A stretch of DNA of 41,912 nt from an uncultured beta proteobacterium (GCA_903828665.1 CAIKMZ010000014.1:1-41912); one strand, 5' to 3'; shown: positions 11,604-19,917, counted from the stretch's first letter. Numbers and translations: made by a program. The notes: generated by a model from the sequence alone, not told the origin.

Positions 11604-12296
11604 ATGACCACAACACCTGTTCACCCCTACCAATCCAAACCGTGGCTGATCCGTCTGGTCATGGCGCGCCCGCGCCTGCTGATCTGCCTGGTCATCGGCG
11701 TGCTCACGGCGTTCCTGTTGCCGGATTCGCTGGCGCAGCGCACGATGACGCGCGTCATCATCGGCTGGAACGTCGGGGCCGGACTGTATCTGGTGCTGGC
11801 AGGGCGGCTCATGTTCTGGTCCACGCACGAGCGCATGCGCACGCGCGCGCTGCAGCAGGATGAAGGTCGCATTGCCGTGCTGGTGCTGGTGATCGCGGCG
11901 GCCATCATGTGCATCGGCGCCATCGTGGCGCAACTCGCCGTGGTCAAGGACATGCACGGCAGCATCCGCTATGCCCATATCGCGCTGGCCGCGCTCACCA
12001 TCGTCACGTCCTGGGCCTTCACGCAGGTCATGTTTGCCCTGCACTATGCCCATGACTACTACGTGACCGAAGTGCACGGCGAGCACGGCGGCCTCGATTT
12101 CCCCGGTGGCCATCCGCCCGATTACGGTGATTTCCTGTACTTCGCCAGCGTCATCGGCACCTCCGGCCAGACGGCGGACGTCAGCTTCACCAGCCGCAAG
12201 ATGCGCCGGACCGGCATGGTGCACTGCGTGCTCGCGTTCTTCTTCAACACCACCCTGGTTGCGCTGACGATCAACATTGCGTCGGGCCTGTTCTAA
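11604..12296 (+). CDS. DUF1345 family inner-membrane protein
   Basis: 230 residues with about five hydrophobic helices: [47 protein letters not shown], the [13 protein letters not shown] segment and the C-terminal [12 protein letters not shown] segment. The conserved loop with HYAHDYY, then DFPGG, then [20 protein letters not shown] is diagnostic for DUF1345, whose biochemical role is unknown. ATG 11604 is favoured by GGAG about 6 bases upstream; the frame is open further upstream but that part has no domain character. The gene is monocistronic and ends at a bidirectional terminator. Confidence 0.88.
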   Translation: MTTTPVHPYQSKPWLIRLVMARPRLLICLVIGVLTAFLLPDSLAQRTMTRVIIGWNVGAGLYLVLAGRLMFWSTHERMRTRALQQDEGRIAVLVLVIAAAIMCIGAIVAQLAVVKDMHGSIRYAHIALAALTIVTSWAFTQVMFALHYAHDYYVTEVHGEHGGLDFPGGHPPDYGDFLYFASVIGTSGQTADVSFTSRKMRRTGMVHCVLAFFFNTTLVALTINIASGLF

Positions 12297-12324
12297 GAAC
12301 TTGCCCGCAAAAGTGGAGGGGCCG

Positions 12325-12404
12325 CGCAAAAGAAAACCCCGGCGGATTGGGCCGGGGTTTAGCACCGCCTTAGGAGGGATACAGTGCAGGTGTTTGAGCA
12401 CCTG
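12325..12404 (-). ncRNA. Candidate small RNA with anti-Shine-Dalgarno loop
   Basis: No gene is known here; this is a prediction from sequence layout. Reading the minus strand, TAAATT (12415-12410) is a plausible -10. The predicted start near 12403 opens directly with a hairpin, CAGGTG (12404-12399) pairing with CACCTG (12392-12387). A pyrimidine-rich stretch containing CCCTCCT (12383-12375 region) follows, which would be complementary to ribosome binding sites. The RNA would end at a 10-bp G/C stem and TTTTCTTTT tail. The length would be about 78 bases. Upstream are three TTAA hexamers spaced like an OmpR-family operator. Hairpin, seed and terminator in this order is the classic form of a trans-acting small RNA. 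It is not a product of the neighbouring genes, both of which end towards it. Confidence 0.5.
12330..12360. terminator. Bidirectional terminator
   Basis: Perfect 10-bp stem AAACCCCGGC (12334-12343) and GCCGGGGTTT (12351-12360) with a 7-base loop. On the plus strand it ends DUF1345 transcription but has only three T. On the minus strand the tail is TTTTCTTTT, a much better terminator, which suits either the exported-protein operon or the candidate small RNA. Confidence 0.8.
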
Positions 12405-12425
12405 GGCGGAATTTAGTCGCGCACG

Positions 12426-12453
12426 CTTAACGGCGGCTTAATGCCTGTTAAGG
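12426..12453 (-). promoter_or_regulatory. Triple TTAA direct repeat, OmpR-family (PmrA/QseB-like) operator
   Basis: CTTAAC (12426-12431), 5 bases, CTTAAT (12437-12442), 5 bases, TTAAGG (12448-12453). The 11-bp period puts each hexamer on the same DNA face. This is the hexamer-N5-hexamer layout of PmrA/QseB-type response regulators. On the minus strand the nearest repeat ends 10 bases before TAAATT, the usual distance for activator sites that replace a -35. It is oriented into the candidate small RNA, not into a protein gene. Confidence 0.55.
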
Positions 12454-12470
12454 CGACGGGCAGGCCGTGT

Positions 12471-12995
12471 TCAAAGCTCGCTTGCATCCGCCAGCACCTG
12501 CGGCTTGTAGCTGATCCGGAGCAGGCAGCGGTTCAGCGCGCGGCTGTGCAGGACGGTGATGTCGATGCCGGCCTGGCTCCAGTAACCGGTTTCGGCGGTT
12601 GTGCCCGGTGTATCGGTGTCCTGTGCCGTGCGCGGCGGCCCGTAGCTTGTCGTCAGAAGGGATAGCACCGTGCTGTAGGTCGGCGCCAGATCGCAGTTCG
12701 CCTGTTCGGCGCTGAGCGTCTGCGCCACTTCCCATAGCCGCCCGGACCTGAAATAGAAAACCGAATCAAACCGGCCGCCAGCCATCGGCGTGTCAGGCAG
12801 GTGCCAAAGGCCGCGCACACCGCCGGGCAGGTTCAGCGCGCGCCTGAGCTTGACGGCCTGCGGCAACGCGGCCCTGAGTTCGTCCTCGGTCATGCCGGGC
12901 TGCAGCGGACCCCACAAGGTCTGCGCCAGGGCCATCGGCGCGCACAGCAGCGCCAGCAAGCCTTGCAGCCAGTGCCGCAGGCGTTGACCCTGCAT
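12471..12995 (-). CDS. Exported protein of unknown function
   Basis: 174 residues. The N-terminus is a signal peptide (LQGLLALLCAPMALAQ). The start of the mature part, LWGPLQPGMTEDELRAALP, resembles the opening of SmpA/BamE-like or DUF-type periplasmic domains in which a helix follows G-M-T. Two Cys (NCDLAP and RCLLRIS) could form a disulfide. ATG 12995 is chosen because the signal peptide begins there; it lies 8 bases after the DUF4337 stop and has no clear ribosome binding site, so translation may be coupled. It is the last gene of the thyA operon. The function is not recognised. Confidence 0.75.
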   Translation of the reverse strand: MQGQRLRHWLQGLLALLCAPMALAQTLWGPLQPGMTEDELRAALPQAVKLRRALNLPGGVRGLWHLPDTPMAGGRFDSVFYFRSGRLWEVAQTLSAEQANCDLAPTYSTVLSLLTTSYGPPRTAQDTDTPGTTAETGYWSQAGIDITVLHSRALNRCLLRISYKPQVLADASEL

Positions 12996-13003
12996 CGCGC
13001 TCG

Positions 13004-13591
13004 TCAAAGGTGGAATGCGGCCAGCGCGCCGACCACGATGCCGATGGCGCCGGCGCCGAACATCGCGACTTCCAGCCACTTCTTGCGCGTCAGCAGGGCA
13101 ATCGCGGCCAAGGCGATCGAGACCTGCAACACGGTCGTGGACTGGGCCCAGCGGTGGTGCTGGTGCATCTGCTCATCGCTCTGCTTGTCCCACTGCGTGG
13201 CTTCGTCTTCGAGCTTGTCGGCCACAGCCTTGATCTCGTTCTTTTCCTTCTCGTAGCGGTCCACCTTGTCCTGGTACTTGGCCTTGGTATCGGCACTCGA
13301 GAGATCGCGCGCCAGTTCGGCCAGCGACTGCTTGGTGCTCTTGGACTGGAAGTAATTCCACTGGTTCGAGGCTTCCGTTTTCTTGATCGCGGCGTTGTTC
13401 TTGTAGAGGCCGGCGTTGGCCTGCGTGGCGCCGCCCATGTAGCCGAATATGGCGCCGATGGTGGCGATGATGGCGGTGAACATGGCGATCTGGTTGATCA
13501 TGCCGCCCTGTTCGCCGCCGTGGCCGCCCTGTTGCGCGTGCTCGATCTCGTGGTCGTGCGGACCGTGCACGTGAAATCCATCTTCAGACAT
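13004..13591 (-). CDS. DUF4337 family membrane protein
   Basis: 195 residues. A His-rich N-terminus (HVHGPHDHEIEHAQQGGHGG) is followed by a membrane helix (about 32-52), a long charged coiled coil (about 60-140) with many Lys/Glu/Gln, and two C-terminal hydrophobic helices (VSIALAAIALLT and MFGAGAIGIVVGALAA). This order matches DUF4337, a family of unknown function. ATG 13591 has AAGGAG 7 bases upstream, inside the end of folA, and starts one base after the folA stop (TGAAATG), so the two are coupled. The His-rich end could bind metal, but that is inference. Confidence 0.87.
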   Translation of the reverse strand: MSEDGFHVHGPHDHEIEHAQQGGHGGEQGGMINQIAMFTAIIATIGAIFGYMGGATQANAGLYKNNAAIKKTEASNQWNYFQSKSTKQSLAELARDLSSADTKAKYQDKVDRYEKEKNEIKAVADKLEDEATQWDKQSDEQMHQHHRWAQSTTVLQVSIALAAIALLTRKKWLEVAMFGAGAIGIVVGALAAFHL

Positions 13592-13592
13592 T

Positions 13593-14087
13593 TCAAACTC
13601 CTTGTTTGTTTTGATAGGTGACAAAACTGAAACCCAAACCGGTGCCCGAGACGTGGCGCTCGCGCGCAACCTCCCGCCACTGCGGCCCGAATTGTGGCGC
13701 ATAAGCGTCGCCTTCGTATTCGGCGTCGATCTCGGTCACGACGGCTGTGCTGGCCATAGGCAAGGCCTGGGCGTAAATTTCGGCCCCGCCGATGACCCAG
13801 GCATTGCTGTCAGCAGGGCACAGGGCGCAGGCCTGTGCCATCGAGTCGGCGCGCCGCGCACCCTCGGCCTGCCAGTCGCCCTGGCGTGTCACGACGATGT
13901 TGAGGCGACCGGGCAGCGGACGAAAGCGCACCGGCAGAGAATCCCAGGTCTTGCGCCCCATGATCACGGGGCAGCCCATGGTGAGGCGCTTGAAGTGCGC
14001 CATGTCTTCCGGTAAGTGCCAGGGCAGGGTGTTCTTGAAGCCGATGACGCCGTTGGCGGCGCGGGCGAAGATCAGATGCAGTTTCAT
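13593..14087 (-). CDS. folA: Dihydrofolate reductase
   Basis: 164 residues, the normal length. It reduces 7,8-dihydrofolate to tetrahydrofolate with NADPH and closes the cycle opened by thymidylate synthase. Visible landmarks are HLIFARAANGVIGFKNTLPW with the Met20-type loop, HLPEDMAHFKRLT with the catalytic acid of LPED, VIMGRKTWDSLP and the NADPH-binding WVIGGAEIYAQALP. The start ATG (14087) overlaps the stop of the transporter gene by four bases (ATGA). It is the third gene of the thyA operon. Confidence 0.97.
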   Translation of the reverse strand: MKLHLIFARAANGVIGFKNTLPWHLPEDMAHFKRLTMGCPVIMGRKTWDSLPVRFRPLPGRLNIVVTRQGDWQAEGARRADSMAQACALCPADSNAWVIGGAEIYAQALPMASTAVVTEIDAEYEGDAYAPQFGPQWREVARERHVSGTGLGFSFVTYQNKQGV

Positions 14088-14971
14088 GCGTTTCCTGTCA
14101 CTTTCCGGCTCGGCAGCAGCACTGCCGCGATCGCCGCCGCAACGAATACGAGGGCGGCAAAATCCTGCCAGTGCGGCCATTCGCCGACGATCAGCGTCGC
14201 GCTGAGCGTGCCGACCATCGGCACGGCCATCACACTCATGGCGCTGGTGGCGGGCGGCAGGTTGCGCGCCAGCACGGTCCAAATGACCTGGGCAAAGCCG
14301 TAGTTGATGAAGATACCGTAGACCAGGCTGGCCCACATGCGATTGGAGAACTGCCAGTCCGGCGCTCGCTCGCTGGCCCAGGCAAGGATCCAGAGGCAGG
14401 CGCTGGAGAGCACCATCATCCAGACCGTCAGTGCTTCCACCGGCAGTGTCAGGTGGGCGCGGCGCATCATCAGCGTGCCGATGGCCCAGAGCAGGGCGGC
14501 CATCTCCATCCAGAGAATGCCGATCGGATGCCCCGCGATGGCCGTGAACTCCACCGAGCTCAGCAGCGAGATGGCGATGGCGACCGCGATGGCGGCAAAG
14601 GCGACGCGGCGCGTCAGCCGCTCGCCGAGGAAGATCACGCTGATCAGGACCGTCCAGATCGGCATCGTGAAGCCCAGGATGGCAGCGCGCCCGGAGGCCA
14701 GTTCCTTGACGCCCAGGATGGAGACCGTGTGCCAGCCCAGCATGTTGGGCAGACCGAGACGCACGACAGAACGCCACTCCTTGCCGCGCGGCAGCATGCG
14801 CACGCCGCGGGCGAAGTAGAACAGGTAGAGCCAGAGCGCGCCGCAGCTCATCGTGATGGCGCGAAAGTAGAACGGCGTGAGCTCGCGCAGCGAGAGCTTC
14901 ATCATCGGCCAGTTGACGCCCCACATCAGCGTGAGCGCCACCAGCGCCAGCAACTGGCTGCGCTTGATCAC
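14084..14971 (-). CDS. EamA/DMT superfamily transporter lodged between thyA and folA
   Basis: 295 residues with ten predicted membrane helices in two five-helix EamA halves. The first half opens [19 protein letters not shown]; the second carries the [17 protein letters not shown] segment. The start GTG (14971) overlaps the thyA stop by four bases (GTGA), and its own stop overlaps the folA ATG by four bases. The three genes therefore form one translationally coupled unit. DMT family members export metabolites or small drugs; the substrate is not readable from sequence. The position suggests, without proof, a folate or pyrimidine-related solute. Confidence 0.92.
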   Translation of the reverse strand: MIKRSQLLALVALTLMWGVNWPMMKLSLRELTPFYFRAITMSCGALWLYLFYFARGVRMLPRGKEWRSVVRLGLPNMLGWHTVSILGVKELASGRAAILGFTMPIWTVLISVIFLGERLTRRVAFAAIAVAIAISLLSSVEFTAIAGHPIGILWMEMAALLWAIGTLMMRRAHLTLPVEALTVWMMVLSSACLWILAWASERAPDWQFSNRMWASLVYGIFINYGFAQVIWTVLARNLPPATSAMSVMAVPMVGTLSATLIVGEWPHWQDFAALVFVAAAIAAVLLPSRKVTGNA

Positions 14972-15798
14972 ACCGCCACCGGCGCCTTGATGGCCGGATG
15001 GCACTGGTAGCCGACGATCTCGAAGTCTTCGTACTCGTAGTCGAACAGCGTCGGCGGGCGGCGCTTGATCTGCAGCGTCGGATACGCATAGGGCGTGCGC
15101 GCCAGCTGCAGCGCCACCTGCTCGTGGTGGTTGCTGTAGATGTGGCAGTCGCCGCCGGTCCAGATGAAGTCGCCCACGTCCAGGTCGCACTGCTGCGCCA
15201 GCATGTGCGTGAGCAGCGCGTAGCTCGCGATGTTGAAGGGCACGCCGAGAAAAATGTCCGCGCTGCGCTGGTAGAGCTGGCAGCTCAGCTTGGCCCTTTC
15301 GCCGGGCGCGGCGGAGGGCGCGACGTAGAACTGGAAGAAGGCGTGGCAGGGCATCAGCGCCATCTTGTTGAGATCGGCCACGTTCCAGGCGCTCACGATG
15401 ATGCGGCGCGAGTCCGGGTTCGTCTTGAGCGTCTTGATGACTTCGGCGATCTGGTCGATGTGGCCGCCGTCGGGTGTCGGCCAGCTGCGCCACTGCACGC
15501 CGTAGACCGGACCGAGGTCACCGTCCGGACGCGCCCACTCGTCCCAAATCGAGACGCCGCGCTCCTTGAGCCAGTTGTTGTTGCTCGAGCCGGTCAGAAA
15601 CCAGAGCAGTTCCTGGACGATGGAGCGCAGATGCACCTTCTTGGTCGTCACCAGCGGAAAGCCTTCGCTGAGGTCAAAGCGCATCTGGTAGCCGAACACG
15701 CTCTTGGTGCCGGTGCCGGTGCGATCCGGCTTGAACACGCCGTGCGTGTCCACATGGCGCAGAAAATCTTCGTATTGGGAACGGATGGGATGGGTCAT
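14968..15798 (-). CDS. thyA: Thymidylate synthase
   Basis: 276 residues, close to the usual 264. It methylates dUMP to dTMP with methylene-tetrahydrofolate, producing dihydrofolate for FolA. Landmarks are [14 protein letters not shown] with the phosphate-binding Arg, the [14 protein letters not shown] segment, the catalytic Cys151 in [31 protein letters not shown] and the C-terminal PAIKAPVAV. It is the first gene of a five-gene minus-strand operon with the DMT transporter, folA, DUF4337 and an exported protein. There is no ribosome binding site; a GATAAT hexamer ends 8 bases before the ATG, so the mRNA is predicted to be leaderless. Confidence 0.98.
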   Translation of the reverse strand: MTHPIRSQYEDFLRHVDTHGVFKPDRTGTGTKSVFGYQMRFDLSEGFPLVTTKKVHLRSIVQELLWFLTGSSNNNWLKERGVSIWDEWARPDGDLGPVYGVQWRSWPTPDGGHIDQIAEVIKTLKTNPDSRRIIVSAWNVADLNKMALMPCHAFFQFYVAPSAAPGERAKLSCQLYQRSADIFLGVPFNIASYALLTHMLAQQCDLDVGDFIWTGGDCHIYSNHHEQVALQLARTPYAYPTLQIKRRPPTLFDYEYEDFEIVGYQCHPAIKAPVAV

Positions 15799-15806
15799 GT
15801 CGGTCG

Positions 15807-15834
15807 ATTATCGAATTTTTTCGGTCAGGGTCAC
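15807..15834 (-). promoter_or_regulatory. thyA promoter with -10 adjacent to the start codon
   Basis: On the minus strand GTGACC (15834-15829), 16 bases, GATAAT (15812-15807), then 8 bases to the thyA ATG. The -35 overlaps the last codons of the FAD-linked dehydrogenase gene. The predicted transcription start coincides with the start codon. Confidence 0.6.
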
Positions 15835-17264
15835 CGCCGCAGTACGCGCCCGGGATTCATCAGGTTCTGCGGATCGAGCGCGCGCTTGATGGCGCGCATC
15901 AGGTCCAGCGCGACGGGCGACTTGTACTGCTCCAGTTGCGCCACCTTGAGGCCGCCCACGCCGTGCTCGGCCGAGATCGAGCCCTTGAAGCGCGCCACGG
16001 AATCGAAGACGACGGTGTTGACCTGCTTCTCGTGCTCGCGCAGGAAATGGGCCGGGTCCATGTCGGGCGGCGCCTGCACGTTGTAGTGCAGGTTGCCGTC
16101 GCCGAGGTGGCCGAAGTTGACCATGCGCACGCCGGGAATCGCCTGCTGCAGCAGCGCGTCGGTGCTGGAGACGAATTCGCTCATGCTCGAGATCAGTATC
16201 GAGATGTCGTGCTTGATGTTGAGGCCTTCGAGCGGCTGCGCCAGCGGAATGCTCTCGCGGATGTGCCAGAGCTGGCTCGCCTGCGCGAGGTTTTCCGCCA
16301 CCACCGCGTCGCTGATGCAGCCCTGCTCGAACGCCAGTTCCAGCAGGTGTTCGAATTGCGTCCGGGCATGCGCTTCCGAGACATGGTCCGAGTTCTCCAG
16401 CAGCACGCAAAACGGCGTCTCCTGGTACAGGGGGACGCGCAGTTGCGCAAAGTGCTTCACGACCAGACTAAGCGCGAACTGGCCCATGAGTTCGAAACCC
16501 GTCAGGTCGGCGCCCAGTTGCCGCTGCGCCAGCGCGAGCAGGGCAATGGCGTGCTCCACCGAGGGCACGGCGGCCCAGGCCGTCAGGCGCGCGCTCGGCT
16601 GCGGGTAGAGCTTGAGCGTGGCGGCGGTGATGATGCCCAGCGTGCCTTCGGAGCCGATGTACAGGTCGCGCAAGTCGTAGCCGGTGTTGTCCTTGCGCAA
16701 ACCCGACAGGCCGTTCCAGACCTCGCCCTGCGCCGTCACCACTTCGAGCCCGAGGCACAGATCGCGCGTGTTGCCGTAGCGCAGCACCTGCGTGCCGCCG
16801 GCATTGCAGCCCAGGTTGCCGCCGATGGTGCAACTGCCTTCGGACGCCATGCTCAGCGGAAACAGCAGCTGCGCGGCTTGCGCCACCTGCTGCAGGCTTT
16901 GCAGGATGCAGCCGGCCTCCACCGTCATCGTCAGGTTGCTGGCATCGAGGCTGCGCACGGCGTGCAGGCGCTGCAGGCTCAGCACGATCTGGCGCCCGGA
17001 TGGGTCCGGCGTGCTGCCGACCGCCAGGCCGGTGTTGCCGCCCTGCGGCACGAGGCTCAGGCCGGCATCGGGATGGCTCTGTGCATAGGCAGCGCAGGCC
17101 TTGACGACACGCGCCACTTCGTCGGTCGAGCCCGGCCGCAGCACAGCCAGGGCGCGACCGCGCTCGCGCTTGCGCCAGTCCTGCTCCCAGGCGCTGAGGT
17201 CGCCATCGGTGAGCACATGGGCGCTGCCGACGATGGCGCGCAGATCTTCCAGCAGGGTTTGCAT
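15831..17264 (-). CDS. FAD-linked D-2-hydroxyacid dehydrogenase (GlcD/D-lactate dehydrogenase family)
   Basis: 477 residues. The FAD_binding_4 (PCMH-type) domain covers about 40-220, with LVPQGGNTGLAVGS, GSCTIGGNLGCNAGGTQVLRYG and GYDLRDLYIGSEGTLGIIT. The C-terminal FAD-oxidase domain follows, with the metal-binding motifs HLGDGNLHYNV and EHGVGGLK. The family oxidises D-lactate, glycolate or D-2-hydroxyglutarate and passes electrons to a carrier protein. The Fe-S partner subunits of glycolate oxidase are not nearby, so a stand-alone D-lactate or D-2-hydroxyglutarate dehydrogenase is more likely. The ATG shares one base with the DUF2069 stop (TGATG). No signal peptide is visible. Confidence 0.93.
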   Translation of the reverse strand: MQTLLEDLRAIVGSAHVLTDGDLSAWEQDWRKRERGRALAVLRPGSTDEVARVVKACAAYAQSHPDAGLSLVPQGGNTGLAVGSTPDPSGRQIVLSLQRLHAVRSLDASNLTMTVEAGCILQSLQQVAQAAQLLFPLSMASEGSCTIGGNLGCNAGGTQVLRYGNTRDLCLGLEVVTAQGEVWNGLSGLRKDNTGYDLRDLYIGSEGTLGIITAATLKLYPQPSARLTAWAAVPSVEHAIALLALAQRQLGADLTGFELMGQFALSLVVKHFAQLRVPLYQETPFCVLLENSDHVSEAHARTQFEHLLELAFEQGCISDAVVAENLAQASQLWHIRESIPLAQPLEGLNIKHDISILISSMSEFVSSTDALLQQAIPGVRMVNFGHLGDGNLHYNVQAPPDMDPAHFLREHEKQVNTVVFDSVARFKGSISAEHGVGGLKVAQLEQYKSPVALDLMRAIKRALDPQNLMNPGRVLRR

Positions 17265-17647
17265 CAAATGGATTCCTTCAGGCCCGTCAGTCGCAGGCGA
17301 ACATGCAGGGCACAGGCGGTGAACAGGCTCAGGCACAGCAGCGTCTCGGCCAGCGCGAACCAGTTGCCCGGCGCAGTATCGCTGTAAGCACGCACCACGC
17401 CCTCGGTGAAATAGAGCCAGACCATCAGGCTGACCCAGCGGTAGGTGTACATCCGGTTCTTTAGTAGCCCGGCCAGCGGGACACACAGCGGCAAGGCCTT
17501 GAGCGCCAGCCAAGTTCCGCCCGGGCGCAGCGGTGCCAGCCACAGCTCCCAGAGCAGGCTGAGCACGATCAGCCCGAGCAGGCTGCCGACCGCCAGAACG
17601 CGGCTTGCGGCAACCAGGGGGGAGGGATGTTTTGGATCGGTGTGCAT
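17264..17647 (-). CDS. DUF2069 family membrane protein
   Basis: 127 residues with about four hydrophobic helices. The conserved block LCVPLAGLLKNRMYTYRW followed by MVWLYFTEGVVRAYSD identifies DUF2069, a betaproteobacterial inner-membrane family of unknown function. It is the first gene of a two-gene unit with the FAD-linked dehydrogenase, coupled by a one-base overlap. Only 21 bases separate its ATG from that of the divergent BrkB gene, so the two share a promoter region. Confidence 0.9.
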   Translation of the reverse strand: MHTDPKHPSPLVAASRVLAVGSLLGLIVLSLLWELWLAPLRPGGTWLALKALPLCVPLAGLLKNRMYTYRWVSLMVWLYFTEGVVRAYSDTAPGNWFALAETLLCLSLFTACALHVRLRLTGLKESI

Positions 17648-17668
17648 GGGAATGGCATCATAGCGGCC
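17632..17668. promoter_or_regulatory. Compact divergent promoter with overlapping -10 elements
   Basis: Plus strand, towards BrkB: TTGGAT (17632-17637), 18 bases, CATCAT (17656-17661) preceded by an extended -10 TG, then 7 bases to the ATG at 17669. Minus strand, towards DUF2069: TATGAT (17662-17657), then 9 bases to its ATG. The two -10 hexamers overlap by five base pairs, so one polymerase at a time can open this site. Confidence 0.5.
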
Positions 17669-18919
17669 ATGAGCCCGTCATCCCCACAGCGCCCCACACC
17701 CGTCCTGAAGTGGATCGAGCGCCTTGAAACCCTGTTCGCCGAACTTACCGTGTTCCCCTGGAAAAGCACGGCCCTGACGCTGCGCGATCGCTTCCGCGAG
17801 GACCACCTAGGCCTGAGCGCCAGCAGTTTGACGTTCACCACCACCATGGCGCTGGTGCCGTTCGCGACGGTCGCGCTGGCGATCTTCACGGTCTTTCCGA
17901 TGTTCGCGCAGTTTCAGGTCGTGCTGCAGAAATGGCTGCTCGAGAGCCTGATTCCCGACAACATCGCGCGCCAGGTGATGGGCTACCTGACGCAGTTCGC
18001 CGGCCAGGCCAGCAAGCTCGGGGGCGCCGGTGTCGCGCTGCTGCTGGTGACGGCGCTGGCGCTGGTGTTCACGATCGACCACACGCTCAACAGCATCTGG
18101 CGCGTGCGCACGCACCGTCCCTTCGGACAGCGCCTGCTGGTGTACTGGGCCACGCTGACGGTGGGGCCGCTGCTGCTGGGCATGAGCCTGACCATGATGT
18201 CCTACGCGATTTCGGCGTCGAAGGGCGTCGTTGGCGGGATGCCGGGCGGCATCGCCCTGCTGCTCGATGCGCTGCAGTTCTTCCTGATGGCCGGCGGCAT
18301 GGCCGCGCTCTACCACTACGTGCCCAATGTCCAGGTGAAATGGTCGCACGCCTGGGCCGGCGGCCTGTTCGTGTCAGCCGGGCTCGAAGTGGCGAAGAAA
18401 CTGCTGACCCTGTATCTGAGCAAGGTGCCGAGCTACTCGCTGATGTACGGCGCCTTCGCCACGGTGCCGATCCTGCTGATCTGGATCTACACGGCCTGGG
18501 TCATCGTGCTCTGGGGTGCGGTGATTGCGGCCTATCTGCCCAGTCTGCTCGCGACGACCCTGCGCCGCGGTGACGCGCCCGGCTGGCCGTTCCAGTTGGC
18601 GCTGGAGACCTTGCAGCAGTTGCGCCAGGCGCGCGCTACAGCGGCGCACGGCCTGCGCATGGCCGAACTGGTTGGCGCGCTGCGCGTCGATGCACTGCAA
18701 CTCGAGCCGGTGCTCGAGACCCTGGCCGCGCTGGACTGGGTGCAGCAACTCAGCGACAGCGAAGCCCCCGATGAATCGCGCTACGTGCTGCTGGCAGACC
18801 CGGTCACGACGCCGCTGGCGCCGCTATTGCAACAGCTGCTGCTGGGACGCGACGCGGCGGTCGACAAGTTGTGGCTCAAGGGCGGCTGGAATTCGCTCAC
18901 GCTTGATGACGTGCTGTGA
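17669..18919 (+). CDS. YihY/BrkB family inner-membrane protein
   Basis: 416 residues. Six membrane helices lie in about 45-290. Motifs are GLSASSLTFTTTMALVPFAT, the TIDHTLNSIWRV turn and YLSKVPSYSLMYGAFATVPI, then the LLIWIYTAWVIVLWGAVIAA helix, all typical of the BrkB/YihY family. A soluble C-terminal extension of about 125 residues (300-416) resembles a winged-helix-like tail found in longer members. The name virulence factor BrkB is historical; these proteins are not RNase BN, and the transport role is unproven. ATG 17669 is used because the family begins near there and the longer frame overlaps the divergent gene. No ribosome binding site is visible. Confidence 0.93.
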   Translation: MSPSSPQRPTPVLKWIERLETLFAELTVFPWKSTALTLRDRFREDHLGLSASSLTFTTTMALVPFATVALAIFTVFPMFAQFQVVLQKWLLESLIPDNIARQVMGYLTQFAGQASKLGGAGVALLLVTALALVFTIDHTLNSIWRVRTHRPFGQRLLVYWATLTVGPLLLGMSLTMMSYAISASKGVVGGMPGGIALLLDALQFFLMAGGMAALYHYVPNVQVKWSHAWAGGLFVSAGLEVAKKLLTLYLSKVPSYSLMYGAFATVPILLIWIYTAWVIVLWGAVIAAYLPSLLATTLRRGDAPGWPFQLALETLQQLRQARATAAHGLRMAELVGALRVDALQLEPVLETLAALDWVQQLSDSEAPDESRYVLLADPVTTPLAPLLQQLLLGRDAAVDKLWLKGGWNSLTLDDVL

Positions 18920-18931
18920 CTTGGGTGTTGT

Positions 18932-18960
18932 GTCATTGCGGGCTCCGACCCGCAATCCAG
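18932..18960. repeat. REP-like palindromic repeat, copy A
   Basis: ATTGCGGG (18935-18942) pairs with CCCGCAAT (18949-18956) across a 6-base loop. It is nearly identical to copy B at 23.3 kb. It lies just after the BrkB stop codon and may also act as a weak transcription barrier. Confidence 0.8.
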
Positions 18961-18969
18961 GTGCCCGGA

Positions 18970-19917
18970 TCAGCCGATCTCGGCCAGTCGCCGCGTCTGG
19001 CGCGCAGTCAGCAGGGCGATGTCGGCGATGTCGGCAGCCGACAGCTTGGGCCCGGGTTTGCGGATGGCGGCGCTGGCGATGACGCCGCGCTCCGCCATGA
19101 TGTGCTTGCGCACCGCCAGCCCGATGCCGGCCTGCTGCTCGTAGCGTGCCAGCGGCAGGTAGGCATCGAAGATGTCGTGCCCCCGTTCCTGATCACCGGC
19201 GGCAAAGGCGCGACACACCTCGACCATCATCTCGGGATAGGCAAAGCCGGTCATGGCGCCGTCGGCGCTGCGCGCGAGTTCTTCGGGCAGGAACAGGCCG
19301 CCGCCGTTGCCGGTCAGGATAGCGACGCGCCGCACATCGCCGCGCTCACTGGCGGCGCGAATGGCGGAGAGCTTGGCCAGACCGGGGCAGTCCTCGTGCT
19401 TGAGCATCACGCAGTTGGCGGCATTCTTGATGATGCGCAGGATCACGCCGGTCGACATCTGCACGCCGGTCGAGACTGGGTGGTCTTGCAGCACCCAGGG
19501 CACGTTGGCCCCAAGCGTCTCGCTGACCATGTCGAAGTAGCTGACGATCTGGTCGTCGCTGCGCACGGTCGGCGCCGGCGCCACCATGACGCCGGCTGCG
19601 CCGAGTTCCATCACGCTTTGCGTGAGCTCGCGCATCGCCGCAAAGCCGCTCGCCGATGCGCCGACCACCACCGGCACGCGTCCGGCGACGCGTGCCAGAA
19701 CCTGCTTGACGAAGATGCGCGACTCTTCGGCCGTCAGTTTGTTGGCCTCGCCCATGATACCCAGGATGGTCAGGCCGGTCACACCGCAGCCGAGGTAGAA
19801 ATCGACCATGCGGTCGGTGCTGGCCAGATCGAGCGAGCCGTCGTCGCAGAACGGGGTCACGGCGATCAGGTACACGCCCGTGGCGCTGGCATCGAGTTTT
19901 TTCATTTTGAAATTCAT
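18970..19917 (-). CDS. Dihydrodipicolinate synthase family aldolase/lyase, non-canonical active site
   Basis: 315 residues, a TIM-barrel of the DapA/N-acetylneuraminate lyase superfamily. The Schiff-base Lys is K173 in VMLKHED. The rest departs from true DapA: the TTGE motif reads IMGE (53-56) and the YNxP motif reads QDHP (144-147), so the Tyr and Thr of the proton relay are absent. It is therefore unlikely to make dihydrodipicolinate and is better called a class I aldolase or hydratase of unknown substrate. It follows the alpha/beta hydrolase by 4 bases and is third in the metY operon. ATG 19917 is the only good start near the barrel. Confidence 0.88.
   Translation of the reverse strand: MNFKMKKLDASATGVYLIAVTPFCDDGSLDLASTDRMVDFYLGCGVTGLTILGIMGEANKLTAEESRIFVKQVLARVAGRVPVVVGASASGFAAMRELTQSVMELGAAGVMVAPAPTVRSDDQIVSYFDMVSETLGANVPWVLQDHPVSTGVQMSTGVILRIIKNAANCVMLKHEDCPGLAKLSAIRAASERGDVRRVAILTGNGGGLFLPEELARSADGAMTGFAYPEMMVEVCRAFAAGDQERGHDIFDAYLPLARYEQQAGIGLAVRKHIMAERGVIASAAIRKPGPKLSAADIADIALLTARQTRRLAEIG

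Noticed and set aside
15936..17387. 483-codon open frame antisense to the FAD-linked dehydrogenase
   Set aside because: Shadow of the true gene, without known motifs.
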